Shown here: piece after piece, positions 49,322-58,894 of the stretch | Layout of the letters: the number at the start of each line of letters is the position of its first letter | Numbering within the stretch: the stretch's first letter is position 1 | Assembly (NCBI GenBank): GCA_947589305.1 | Contig: CANQAP010000004.1 | Coordinates: forward strand, 62,001 to 126,000 | Reading direction: 5' to 3' | Length of the DNA: 64,000 nucleotides | Origin: an uncultured Lachnospiraceae bacterium | GTDB taxonomy: Bacteria; Bacillota; Clostridia; Lachnospirales; Lachnospiraceae | Made by a program: the position numbers and the translations under genes | Notes under the pieces: model-generated | Told to the model about the DNA's origin: nothing | The model's database searches: none | What the model saw: the letters and a program-made list of their open reading frames with translations, nothing else

Positions 49322-50239
49322 CTATTGGGATTCCTTTTCATTTTTTCTTCTGCCAATGACAGCCAGACGTCCCTCTTCATGCCAGCTATCGCAGGTAGAC
49401 AGGGTAATCAGCTGATCGCCGTATTCCGCGCTGACTCCCGTATCGTACAAAGAATTTTCCTGAACCTGACGTACAAATTCTTGGAATTCATACGCATCAT
49501 CCGCATCAAAAAAGAAAAAATATTCAAACTGCCCTTCCGGTTCATCGGAAACCCATGACTGCACCACACCAAGTATTTCGAATGTTTCCACGGAAGATCT
49601 GGTCGTAAAGGTAAATGTCGGATGCTGTTCCCAAAATTCCTCGCTCCGATAGTACTTTAACGTACCAAACATGGAACCGTCGTTCATGTTATGTCCGTAG
49701 ATCATCCAATTATCCGTCGGATTCGGTCCCAATGCACATGCTTTATCCATAAATAATGTACCGGAAAATTTATCGTTTCCCTCAAAATCTTTATATAGGT
49801 ATTCCCAATAGCCATTCCCATCCAACTGACTCTGGACCACCGGACCGTCTATCATGGTATCCTCCAAGGTCAGCCAGCCGACATAATCCGGATTGGCGTC
49901 GGCATAATCGTCATATCGATGCACCGCCGCCTGAATCTTTCGATCCTGAAGTTCCACATAAGAAATACGCTGCTGTGCCGGCAGAAGCTCCTGCACGTTC
50001 TCCGCATTTGATACTCGCTTTGTAATCGGAAGCGCCGTCATGGCATCCGGATCCGCCTGACACCCGCAAAGCATCCCGCACCCAAGCGTCAGCATCAGGA
50101 AGCGCCATAAAAATCCCCGCTCTCTGTGTTTCCTTTTGATCCTATTCTTTCGGCGTTGCTTCTGATGTTGCAGGAAGCGGTCCGTTGTTTTTATACTTGC
50201 GAAACGTAAATTCCAGATTAAAATATGTATATTCCTCAC
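49322..50239 (-). CDS. Class B sortase, possible lipoprotein; start uncertain
   Basis: A membrane-bound transpeptidase that attaches sorting-signal proteins to peptidoglycan. The catalytic residues, numbered from GTG 50239 (305 residues), are His183 (YGHNMNDGSMFG), Cys283 (TLSTCD) and Arg291; the layout and the long insertion before the Cys fit class B. The N-terminal hydrophobic stretch (about 43-60) ends in a lipobox-like LCGC (57-60), which would make it a lipoprotein. No ATG suits this: ATG 50095 leaves only 11 residues of signal, while GTG 50239 overlaps dfrA by 98 bp and has a weak GGAAG. It is the last gene after thyA and dfrA. SPKTG on the large surface protein is a plausible substrate. 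Confidence 0.85.
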   Translation of the reverse strand: MRNIHILIWNLRFASIKTTDRFLQHQKQRRKNRIKRKHRERGFLWRFLMLTLGCGMLCGCQADPDAMTALPITKRVSNAENVQELLPAQQRISYVELQDRKIQAAVHRYDDYADANPDYVGWLTLEDTMIDGPVVQSQLDGNGYWEYLYKDFEGNDKFSGTLFMDKACALGPNPTDNWMIYGHNMNDGSMFGTLKYYRSEEFWEQHPTFTFTTRSSVETFEILGVVQSWVSDEPEGQFEYFFFFDADDAYEFQEFVRQVQENSLYDTGVSAEYGDQLITLSTCDSWHEEGRLAVIGRRKNEKESQ

Positions 50240-50669
50240 TTTCTTCCACCATTTCCCATTCCGTCAGTTCTTCCAAATTCGGAAAAAATGTATCCGCCGC
50301 ATAACGATAGTCAATTCTGGTGACATATGCCGTATCGCAATAAGGGAGCAGCATTTTGTATATATCGCCGCCTCCGATGACAAACACGTCATCCGATGAA
50401 TAACGGTTTAAGACTTCCGTTAATTCCGTCTCGGAATGTACCACGGTTGCGCCTTTTACGGTCAATGCCGGATTTCTGGAAAGAATAATGTTGGTTCTTC
50501 CCGGAAGCGGCAGCCCATTCGGAAAGGTTGCCAATGTCCTCCGTCCCAAAACCACTACCTTTCCCATAGTCATTTCCCGAAAATATTTCTGATCCATCGG
50601 GATGCGTACCAACAGACTTCCTTTACTGCCGATCCCCCAATGATTATCCACTGCTACTATTGCATTCAT
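50142..50669 (-). CDS. dfrA: Dihydrofolate reductase
   Basis: A 175-residue enzyme reducing dihydrofolate to tetrahydrofolate with NADPH. NAIVAVDNHWGIGSKGSL, the RIPMDQKYFREMT segment with the active-site Asp26, GKVVVLGRRT, ILSRN and FVIGGGDIYKMLLPYCD are family motifs. The usual Trp before the active-site segment (LLWHIP type) is Val here. GGAGG precedes ATG 50669. It follows thyA by 33 bp, the usual pairing, since thymidylate synthase makes the dihydrofolate. A long C-terminal tail overlaps the possible sortase start. Confidence 0.93.
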   Translation of the reverse strand: MNAIVAVDNHWGIGSKGSLLVRIPMDQKYFREMTMGKVVVLGRRTLATFPNGLPLPGRTNIILSRNPALTVKGATVVHSETELTEVLNRYSSDDVFVIGGGDIYKMLLPYCDTAYVTRIDYRYAADTFFPNLEELTEWEMVEESEEYTYFNLEFTFRKYKNNGPLPATSEATPKE

Positions 50670-50702
50670 CTTGTTACTCCTCCAAATAAATTGATCGACC
50701 GG

Positions 50703-51533
50703 TCAAACGGCTATCGGTATATTTTTGATCTGTGGTCCAGCCTGATAATTCTCCAAGGTAAAATCATCTACCGTAAACTCATAAAAATCATGAATGTCCG
50801 GATTCAAGGTAAAGATCGGCGCCGGATATGTCGGTCTGGAAATCAGTTCCTTCACGATCTCAATATGGCGGTCATAGATATGTGCATCCGCGATCACATG
50901 CACCAACTCTCCCACTTTCAGATCGCAGACCTGCGCCAGCATGTGCATGAGGACAGCGTATTGAACCACGTTCCAGTTGTTTGCCGCCAAAATGTCCTGA
51001 GACCTTTGGTTTAAAATAGCATTGAGCCTTCCGTCCGTCACATTAAACGTCATACTATAGGCACATGGATACAAATTCATTTCATGCAGATCCTGATGGA
51101 CATAGATATTCGTCATGATCCGCCGGCTATACGGATTATGCTTTAAGTCATAGATGACGCGATCGACCTGATCCATTTTTCCTTCTTTGTACTGATGTTT
51201 GACACCCAGTTGATATCCATACGCTTTTCCAATAGAGCCGTCTTCATCTGCCCATTCATCCCAGATATGGCTGTTCAGATCATGGACATTGTTGGATTTT
51301 TTCTGCCAGATCCATAACATTTCGTCTACGGCTGATTTGACGTACGTTTTACGAAGGGTCAGTGCCGGAAATTCTTTCGACAAGTCATATCGATTGACTA
51401 CTCCAAACTGTTTGATCGTATACGCATAGGTTCCGTCCTCCCATTTCGGACGTACCTTCTCGCCTTCCGTACTATATCCGTGATCTATAATATTCCGACA
51501 CATTTTGATAAACAAATCATCCGCTGCACTCAT
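50703..51533 (-). CDS. thyA: Thymidylate synthase
   Basis: A 276-residue ThyA-type enzyme methylating dUMP with methylenetetrahydrofolate. It has SRRIMTN, the catalytic Cys in NLYPCAYSM, QRSQDILAANNWN, LAQVCDLKVGELVHVIADAHIYDRH and a final ENYQAGPQIKNIPIAV. The usual His after the catalytic Cys (PCH) is Ala (PCAY), a variant. AGGAGG precedes ATG 51533. It leads directly into dfrA and lies 64 bp after the HTH/aldolase-like gene. Confidence 0.92.
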   Translation of the reverse strand: MSAADDLFIKMCRNIIDHGYSTEGEKVRPKWEDGTYAYTIKQFGVVNRYDLSKEFPALTLRKTYVKSAVDEMLWIWQKKSNNVHDLNSHIWDEWADEDGSIGKAYGYQLGVKHQYKEGKMDQVDRVIYDLKHNPYSRRIMTNIYVHQDLHEMNLYPCAYSMTFNVTDGRLNAILNQRSQDILAANNWNVVQYAVLMHMLAQVCDLKVGELVHVIADAHIYDRHIEIVKELISRPTYPAPIFTLNPDIHDFYEFTVDDFTLENYQAGPQIKNIPIAV

Positions 51534-51597
51534 AATTCCTCCTATATAACAATGGAGCCGCCGCAGACCAAATTGGTTTACGACAGCTCGTTTATCA

Positions 51598-52485
51598 CTA
51601 TCGAATCAAAACCGCAAAGAATTCATCCTTGTGTTGTTCTATCTCATCTTTACTTAGCGTTGCCATCAATTCCAAACCGGGCAGCATCGTCCGTATGGCT
51701 TGAAGCATAGACGGATGAATCGACTCAAACGGGATCAGATTTACCACATCGCTGCCATACGATTGTGCGTTGAAGGCTTCCGTCAATGTAGCGGCTCCCA
51801 TGGCGCAAAATACATCTCTATCTTTACAGAACGAACCGATCTCTTTGACCGCAACATTCGTGAATACAAATCTTGCACCGCTGTCAACCGCAAGGCTTGT
51901 CTCGTCTTTTGTCGTGACATCCGCTACGCCAATGTAAAGATCCGGATAGATTTCCGTCATTTCCGCCAATATCTTCTTTGCATCGGGGACGGTAAAGGAT
52001 AAAGCAAATCCATTGCCGCCGGACTGAATGATTTTTTTACACTCGTTTAATGTTGTACGATAATTATTTCCGGATACATATGGAATCTCCATTCCCCGCA
52101 ATCCTTTTTGAACGACTTTTTTCTGTACACTGTTGCAACGCATCTTTTTCACGTCCGGCAATAGATTGTAATTATCCAATACAGAATCCGTCAACTGCAT
52201 ATATACTAATAAGCGGCGTATGTATTCGTCATATTTTCCTGCATTGTGAATATCTCCTTTCAGGAATGCGTCCAAGGTCGGTCTTGAAATATTCATCGCC
52301 CGTGATAATGTAACCTTGGTACACTTCCGGTCTTTCATAATCGCTTCAATATTACTTCCAATCCTCTTCCTATCCATAAATAAATATTCGTACTGCACTG
52401 TTTCCGCCACCCTTTCTCTATACTGCTTCGTCCACGTTTTGTCCTGCAAGGAAACTTCCTTCGATGATTTTTCTGCCTTTATCAT
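51598..52485 (-). CDS. HTH domain fused to a KDPG-aldolase-like domain lacking catalytic residues
   Basis: A protein of up to 295 residues. Residues about 38-77 look like a helix-turn-helix (TLSRAMNISRPTLDAFLKGD). Residues about 140-280 align by eye with KDPG/KHG aldolases: YPDLYIGVADVTTKDETSLAVDSGARFVFTN matches the GAGTVL...GAQFAISP region. The Schiff-base Lys position reads NLIPFE (249-254, Asn for Lys), and the Glu and Arg of LEVTLRT are replaced (ALSFTVP). So it is probably a sensor, not an enzyme. The start is uncertain: ATG 52485 overlaps the upstream gene by 68 bp and has AAGG; GTG 52401 also has a site. It precedes thyA by 64 bp. Confidence 0.75.
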   Translation of the reverse strand: MIKAEKSSKEVSLQDKTWTKQYRERVAETVQYEYLFMDRKRIGSNIEAIMKDRKCTKVTLSRAMNISRPTLDAFLKGDIHNAGKYDEYIRRLLVYMQLTDSVLDNYNLLPDVKKMRCNSVQKKVVQKGLRGMEIPYVSGNNYRTTLNECKKIIQSGGNGFALSFTVPDAKKILAEMTEIYPDLYIGVADVTTKDETSLAVDSGARFVFTNVAVKEIGSFCKDRDVFCAMGAATLTEAFNAQSYGSDVVNLIPFESIHPSMLQAIRTMLPGLELMATLSKDEIEQHKDEFFAVLIR

Positions 52486-52885
52486 ATGGATTTTCCTTTG
52501 AATACTCTATGGTGGTATTCGTTGTACCGCCTGCCACATACGTTCTGCCACACTCCGGACAGGTTGCAATCTTCAGCGAAACCGTTGCCGAAAGTAATCT
52601 TGCATCTTTTCCGGCTGTCTTCTGCCGTGCATTTGCAACATGTTCCTGCTCGTGGGACATCACTCTTGCATAAGACTGCCCCGGCGCTATATGCCCCGGC
52701 GCCTTAAAGGAAACATCTGCCTCATTGGAACCGTCCACATACTTTCGGTTTTTACAGGTCTGACACTCCACCGGTTTTACTTTGGAAGAGCTTTCTACAT
52801 CATTTGCCGTATGGATTGGGGTTACATAATTCACATTACTGATCGGTATTATGTAACGATTACTCATATCAACACCTTGTATCAT
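52418..52885 (-). CDS. Putative zinc protease-like protein with HExxH and two CxxC pairs
   Basis: A 155-residue protein of unknown role. Numbering from ATG 52885: CxxC at 41-44 (ECQTCKNRKYVDG), HEQEH at 78-82 in MSHEQEHVANAR (an HExxH zinc-protease motif), and a second CxxC at 109-112 (CPECGRTYVAGG). SFKAPGHIAPGQS lies between. No signal peptide is evident, so it is probably cytosolic. Related proteins are, as I recall, common and uncharacterised in Firmicutes. Start: AGGAGGG is well placed for ATG 52885; ATG 52867 is also possible. It begins the operon ending with the sortase and overlaps the next gene. Confidence 0.7.
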   Translation of the reverse strand: MIQGVDMSNRYIIPISNVNYVTPIHTANDVESSSKVKPVECQTCKNRKYVDGSNEADVSFKAPGHIAPGQSYARVMSHEQEHVANARQKTAGKDARLLSATVSLKIATCPECGRTYVAGGTTNTTIEYSKENPYDKGRKIIEGSFLAGQNVDEAV

Positions 52886-52948
52886 GTACATCCCTCCTGT
52901 CAGACTTCATTTTGGGTATAGTTCTCTACTATCTAAATGCTGAATTAT

Positions 52949-52977
52949 ATTATACAAGTATATTTGCAAAATGACAA
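52949..52977 (-). promoter_or_regulatory. Strong SigA-type promoter of the HEQEH-HTH-thyA-dfrA-sortase operon
   Basis: On the minus strand TTGTCA (52972-52977) and a perfect TATAAT (52949-52954) are 17 bp apart. Confidence 0.75.
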
Positions 52978-52978
52978 G

Positions 52979-53018
52979 TCAAAAAACTGCTTTACCATAC
53001 TGAATGATAAAGCAGTTT
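52979..53018 (-). terminator. Rho-independent terminator of groESL
   Basis: An 11-bp stem (52984-52994 with 53008-53018) with a 13-nt loop is followed on the minus strand by six T, just after the groL stop. It abuts the -35 box of the next promoter. Confidence 0.88.
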
Positions 53019-53040
53019 CTGTTATATTATGCGTTTGAAA

Positions 53041-54687
<1,647 letters not shown>

Positions 54688-54733
54688 TTATATGCTCTTG
54701 CCTTTGAATCGCAACAATCAGGGAGCCGATCTC

Positions 54734-55021
54734 TTATTCCTCAATCACTGCCAAGATATCCGCCTGCTTGACAACCACGAACTCTTCCTCATCCAATTTC
54801 ACTTCTGATCCTACATACTTCGAATAAATGACCTTGTCGCCAACCTGAACCGGTATCGGCACGATTTTGCCGTCTACTTCTGCACCGGGACCTACTGCGA
54901 TCACTTCACCCTGCTGCGGCTTCTCCTTTGCCTGACCGGGAAGTACGATTCCGGACTTCGTGGTTTCTTCTGCTACCAAATGCTTTAATACAACTTTGTC
55001 ACCCAATGGTCTTAACTTCAT
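54734..55021 (-). CDS. groS: Co-chaperonin GroES
   Basis: A 95-residue lid of the GroEL chamber. The mobile loop EETTKSGIVLPGQAKEKPQ and the GEVIAVGPG segment are conserved. The start was set at ATG 55021 behind AAGGAGG (MKLRPLGDKVVL); the longer frame to 55060 overlaps the CIRCE operator. First gene of the operon. Confidence 0.98.
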   Translation of the reverse strand: MKLRPLGDKVVLKHLVAEETTKSGIVLPGQAKEKPQQGEVIAVGPGAEVDGKIVPIPVQVGDKVIYSKYVGSEVKLDEEEFVVVKQADILAVIEE

Positions 55022-55053
55022 TTTATGTTCCTCCTTCTTATCAGATATTTCTA

Positions 55054-55080
55054 ATAGCACTCACTTCGTTTGAGTGCTAA
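55054..55080 (-). promoter_or_regulatory. CIRCE operator (HrcA binding site)
   Basis: ATAGCACTC (55054-55062), a 9-bp spacer and GAGTGCTAA (55072-55080) match the CIRCE consensus with one mismatch. It lies between the promoter and groS, so HrcA should repress the operon. hrcA is not in this window. Confidence 0.96.
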
Positions 55081-55090
55081 CACAATTATT

Positions 55091-55118
55091 ATTGTATCCA
55101 TTTTTAGGAAAAAATCAA
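55091..55118 (-). promoter_or_regulatory. SigA-type promoter of groESL
   Basis: On the minus strand TTGATT (55113-55118) and TACAAT (55091-55096) are 16 bp apart, directly upstream of CIRCE. Confidence 0.7.
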
Positions 55119-55308
55119 CCCTATTTTTAAAAATTATTATAAAAATAATACTAACATTTTATGAACGCAAAAATATGTTTATTCCTTTCTATTGATTTTT
55201 CCTAAAATGTGATATAGTGAAAACAAACAGCCGACCGCTGTAACAACCGCCGTTTCCGCTTACATTATATCCGGGCAGACGGTAAATATTCCAAGATAGG
55301 AGAGATTG

Positions 55309-56028
55309 ATGAAAGAACAATTATACACGATACCGGTCCATGATGCGTTTCATTCCGATAGCGAATGTCCGATCTGCACCCTGTATCAGGAATTAGAGCA
55401 AAATACCATAGAGTATACGATGGGACCCAGCTACATGGAGGACGATAACCGGGCGATGACCGACCGGCTGGGCTTTTGCCGGCATCATATCCAAATGCTT
55501 TACAAGCAGAAAAACCGGCTGGGACTTGCGTTGATGCTAAAAACGCACACCGACAAAACCATAAACGATTTAAAAGAACTATCGAAGACCAAGCCGGCTG
55601 CCGCCGGATTTTTCAAACGGGCAGAACTGTCGCCGGTCGGTTCCTATATTCAGGAATTAGAAGGTCACTGCTTTATATGTGAACGGATGGAAGATACCTT
55701 CCACCGTTATATCGATACCGTCTTTCATTTATGGAAAAAGGATCCGGAATTTCGTGACTGCATGGCTCAATGCAAAGGATTCTGCACCTACCACTATGGA
55801 TTACTGTATGATACCGGAGCATCTAAACTGGATAAAACGCAATATCCTGCCTTTTTAGACTGCCTGAATCAGGTCTACTTCGCAGGCATGGAGCGTGTCA
55901 ATGACGACATTGAATGGTTTATTAATAAATATGACTATCGATATGCCAATGAGCCTTGGAAAAATTCTAAAGACGCCATTCCCCGCGGCATCCTGAAAAC
56001 CAATCATATATCAACAGAAGAGGCATGA
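55309..56028 (+). CDS. DUF6062 family cysteine/histidine protein
   Basis: A 239-residue cytosolic protein resembling DUF6062 of Clostridia. It has two similar halves, each with a CxxC pair and a CxxH element: SECPICTLY with GFCRHHIQML, and HCFICERM with GFCTYHYGLL. This suggests two zinc or iron-sulfur sites formed by an internal duplication. ATG 55309 is preceded by AGGAGAG; a TTG at 55306 is less likely. No function is known. It is divergent from groES and convergent with the DUF2225 gene. Confidence 0.75.
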   Translation: MKEQLYTIPVHDAFHSDSECPICTLYQELEQNTIEYTMGPSYMEDDNRAMTDRLGFCRHHIQMLYKQKNRLGLALMLKTHTDKTINDLKELSKTKPAAAGFFKRAELSPVGSYIQELEGHCFICERMEDTFHRYIDTVFHLWKKDPEFRDCMAQCKGFCTYHYGLLYDTGASKLDKTQYPAFLDCLNQVYFAGMERVNDDIEWFINKYDYRYANEPWKNSKDAIPRGILKTNHISTEEA

Positions 56029-56043
56029 TCCATGCCTCTTCTG
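56015..56043. terminator. Hairpin between convergent DUF6062 and DUF2225 genes
   Basis: A perfect 13-bp stem (56015-56027 with 56031-56043) with a 3-nt loop overlaps the DUF6062 stop codon. No T-run follows on either strand, so its use as a terminator is likely but not certain. Confidence 0.6.
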
Positions 56044-56055
56044 CATTCTGACCTT

Positions 56056-56913
56056 TTAAGATTCCTTGCTTTCCTGTACCTGTTTTTTAATCTGTTCTTT
56101 TAAATCCAATGCCTTGTCTTTAATGCGCTTAGGCGTTGTTCTCGAACTCAGCACGCCTGCCAGTATACGGACAGCATCCTGCATATTTCCCAGCTTATAT
56201 GCCAATACCGCCATCATATAGCGTAAAGATCCCTCGTCCATTCCGCACATCGGGAACGGTTCCTTTGCAAATGCAACCGTAAAGCCTTCATATGCTTTCT
56301 GAAGGCATTCCATTTCCTCCTGCTGCAATTCCTTACGTGAAGCGTGGTCTTCCGGCAGGTTGTCCATTTCTCCCCGAAGCAGCCATGCCATTTTCAGAAA
56401 GATATATGCCTTTTCACTGCTTTTTGCATTCCGCTTCAAGGCACATATCAGCGCAATCTTATGGCGCAATAACGCTCCCTGATAAGACATGCAAGGCACT
56501 TCCACCGGCACACCTTTGAAATTACTACAAAACTCCTGCCGTATCGTCCGAAGCTGCGTCGTTGTCACCGGTTTGTAATATCTCGTCAATGCCGTATACC
56601 CGCATTTCGGGCATAGGATCGCATCATATTTCAGCGGATCGATATGATTTTCATAGACCGGTCTCAAATCATCATCCTGTGAAATCAGCTTCATCTTTCC
56701 GGCACGTATGGCTTTTACTTTAAATGAATTGTCACAGATCGGACATTGATAGGATTTATCGAACAGTACATCCTCTTCCTGTTTTTCCGTTTCTTCCGGA
56801 GATAAATGAGTTTTCTGTGTGTCTTGCGGGATATGTTTCGGTTCTTCCTTAAAAACCTTTTCCATATCGACGCCGCCCAGTCCCATTTTCTCCACATCTG
56901 AGAATAAACTCAT
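56056..56913 (-). CDS. DUF2225 family protein
   Basis: A 285-residue protein of DUF2225, common in Clostridia and spirochaetes and of unknown role. An N-terminal charged region is followed by two CxxC zinc pairs (QCPICDNSFKV near 57 and ILCPKCGYTAL near 100) and a helical C-terminal half with TPR-like pairs (AYKLGNMQDAVRILAGVL). The start ATG 56913 gives MSLFSDVEKMGLGG. It lies 42 bp downstream of glnS and may be co-transcribed. Confidence 0.8.
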   Translation of the reverse strand: MSLFSDVEKMGLGGVDMEKVFKEEPKHIPQDTQKTHLSPEETEKQEEDVLFDKSYQCPICDNSFKVKAIRAGKMKLISQDDDLRPVYENHIDPLKYDAILCPKCGYTALTRYYKPVTTTQLRTIRQEFCSNFKGVPVEVPCMSYQGALLRHKIALICALKRNAKSSEKAYIFLKMAWLLRGEMDNLPEDHASRKELQQEEMECLQKAYEGFTVAFAKEPFPMCGMDEGSLRYMMAVLAYKLGNMQDAVRILAGVLSSRTTPKRIKDKALDLKEQIKKQVQESKES

Positions 56914-56955
56914 GAATTCAGTACCTCTTTTCTTCCATTAATTCGGTTCATACGA

Positions 56956-58620
56956 TTAATTCGGCTTATAAGAACTCTTCAAAGAAACAATCCGGTTAAA
57001 CACCAAGGTTTCCTCCGTGGTATCTTTGATGTCTACACAAAAATACCCATGCCGCATAAATTGGAACGCCATGCCTGCTTTCGCATTCTGGAAATTCCGT
57101 TCCAGTTTACAATTCTTCAAGACAGTCAGCGAATTCGGATTCAGGTTCCATGAACCGTCCTCATTTCTGACCGGTTCGTCTTCCTTTACGATATTTTCAT
57201 ACAGACGCACCTCAGCATCTAAACTGCTTCCCGCATCTACCCAATGAATCGTTCCTTTGACTTTTCTTCCTTCAAATCCGGAACCGCTTTTCGTCTCCGG
57301 ATCATATGTAGCGTGAATTTCCGTAATCCTGCCGTCCGCGTCTTTGCAGTAATCTACACAAGTCACAAAATAAGCGCCTTTTAAACGTACTTCATTCCCC
57401 TTATATAAGCGAAAATACTTCTTCGGCGGATCTTCCATAAAATCTTCCCGTTCGATGTACAATTCTCTGGAAAACGGAACCATACGGGTCCCCAACTCCG
57501 GATTTTCCTGATTATTTTCCACTTCCATGTATTCTACCTGTCCTTCCGGATAGTTGTCAATGATCAGTTTCACCGGGTCTAAGACAGCCATCATACGGTT
57601 TGCTTTCATTTTCAGATCTTCCCGGATGCAGTATTCCAACATGGCATAATCACAGGTACTTTGCGCCTTGGATACACCGGTCAGATTCATGAACATCTTA
57701 ATGGATTCCGGTGTGAAACCGCGCCGCCGCAATGCGCTTAACGACACCAGCCGCGGGTCGTCCCAGCCATCTACGATCCCCTCTTCCACTAACTGTTTAA
57801 TATATCTTTTTCCGGTCACCACGCCTTTTAAGTATAACTTTGCAAATTCAATCTGCTTTGGCGGATGCGGATACTCCAGTTCCCGCACCACCCAGTCATA
57901 GAGCGGTCTGTGATCTTCAAATTCCAGTGTGCAGATCGAATGCGTTACCCCTTCGATGGCATCTTCAATCGGATGTGCAAAATCATACATCGGATAGATG
58001 CACCATGTGTCTCCGGTATTGTGGTGTTCCATATGCGCTACCCGATACAGAACCGGATCCCGCATATTCATATTCGGAGCAGCCATATCGATCTTCGCCC
58101 GCAAGACTTTGCTTCCATCTGCGAACTCCCCGTTTTTCATCGCTTCAAACAATGCCAGATTTTCTTCAACAGAACGTTCTCTGTATGGGCTGTTCGTGCC
58201 TGCTTCTGTCAAGGTTCCCCGATATTCTCTGATCTCATCCGCTGTCAAGTCACAGACATACGCCTTCCCTTTTTTGATCAAACGGACGGCAGCCTCATAC
58301 ATCTGTTCAAAATAATCGGAGGCGAAATAAACCGTCCCGCCGTAGTCGGCTCCCAGCCACTGGACGTCTTTGGTAATGGAATCGACAAATTCCGTCTTTT
58401 CCTTTGTCGGGTTGGTATCGTCAAACCGCAAATGGAACTGTCCGCCATATTCCTGCGCCAGTCCATAATTCAATAAAATAGACTTGGCATGTCCGATATG
58501 CAGATAGCCGTTCGGCTCCGGCGGAAATCGGGTGACAATCTTCGTGTAAGTACCTTCCTGTAAATCTTTATCCATGATCTGTTCGATAAAATGTCTTGAA
58601 ACTACTTCCTGCTCCTCCAC
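56956..58620 (-). CDS. glnS: Glutaminyl-tRNA synthetase
   Basis: A 554-residue class I aminoacyl-tRNA synthetase. The HIGH motif is at 41-44 ([11 protein letters not shown]); the second catalytic loop, normally VMSKR, reads VVTGKR (267-272). [29 protein letters not shown] and DGWDDPRL are GlnRS-type; the C-terminal anticodon-binding barrels are present. The start was set at GTG 58620, with AGGAGG eight bases upstream. The ATG at 58659 lies upstream of the predicted transcription start (about 58654) and has no ribosome site. Many Firmicutes lack GlnRS and use GatCAB, so this may have been acquired by transfer within the lineage. Confidence 0.94.
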   Translation of the reverse strand: MEEQEVVSRHFIEQIMDKDLQEGTYTKIVTRFPPEPNGYLHIGHAKSILLNYGLAQEYGGQFHLRFDDTNPTKEKTEFVDSITKDVQWLGADYGGTVYFASDYFEQMYEAAVRLIKKGKAYVCDLTADEIREYRGTLTEAGTNSPYRERSVEENLALFEAMKNGEFADGSKVLRAKIDMAAPNMNMRDPVLYRVAHMEHHNTGDTWCIYPMYDFAHPIEDAIEGVTHSICTLEFEDHRPLYDWVVRELEYPHPPKQIEFAKLYLKGVVTGKRYIKQLVEEGIVDGWDDPRLVSLSALRRRGFTPESIKMFMNLTGVSKAQSTCDYAMLEYCIREDLKMKANRMMAVLDPVKLIIDNYPEGQVEYMEVENNQENPELGTRMVPFSRELYIEREDFMEDPPKKYFRLYKGNEVRLKGAYFVTCVDYCKDADGRITEIHATYDPETKSGSGFEGRKVKGTIHWVDAGSSLDAEVRLYENIVKEDEPVRNEDGSWNLNPNSLTVLKNCKLERNFQNAKAGMAFQFMRHGYFCVDIKDTTEETLVFNRIVSLKSSYKPN

Positions 58621-58660
58621 AAACGAATCCTCCTGACCTTTGATAATCACACTTCCCATT

Positions 58661-58689
58661 AGTATAACATTTCTAAAGAAAGAAGTCTA
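58661..58689 (-). promoter_or_regulatory. Promoter of glnS
   Basis: On the minus strand TAGACT (58684-58689) and TATACT (58661-58666) are 17 bp apart. It supports the downstream GTG as the glnS start. Confidence 0.55.
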
Positions 58690-58740
58690 TGAAGAATTCG
58701 CCGAAAACACAAAAAGATTTGATAAAAGTCAAATAGATGA

Positions 58741-58769
58741 TTGACAAGCGTTCCTAGATTTGATATATT
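58741..58769 (+). promoter_or_regulatory. Strong promoter of tRNA-Thr
   Basis: A consensus TTGACA (58741-58746) and TATATT (58764-58769) are 17 bp apart, about 20 bp before the predicted tRNA 5' leader ends. Confidence 0.85.
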
Positions 58770-58795
58770 AATCACGTTGCCGAAACAAGGCAAAT

Positions 58796-58868
58796 GCTAC
58801 TATAGCTCAGGTGGTAGAGCGCATCATTGGTAATGATGAGGTCACGGGTCCGACTCCCGTTAGTAGCT
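58796..58868 (+). tRNA. tRNA-Thr (anticodon GGT)
   Basis: A full cloverleaf: 7-bp acceptor stem GCTACTA / TAGTAGC, D-stem GCTC/GAGC, anticodon stem CATCA/TGATG with loop TTGGTAA (anticodon GGT, decoding ACC/ACU), and a T-stem ACGGG/CCCGT with a slightly unusual loop TCCGACT. CCA is not encoded. It is the only tRNA gene here and stands alone on the plus strand. Confidence 0.95.
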
Positions 58869-58894
58869 TTTATTTTTTTATCATTTTCTGCCGT

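Noticed and set aside
50095-50142. A 65-codon frame starting at the ATG near 50108 (MALPDADAW...) as a small gene
   Set aside because: It starts after a good-looking GAGCGGGG but overlaps the sortase in another frame, and its product has no recognisable feature. A frameshift linking it to the sortase signal peptide cannot be excluded.
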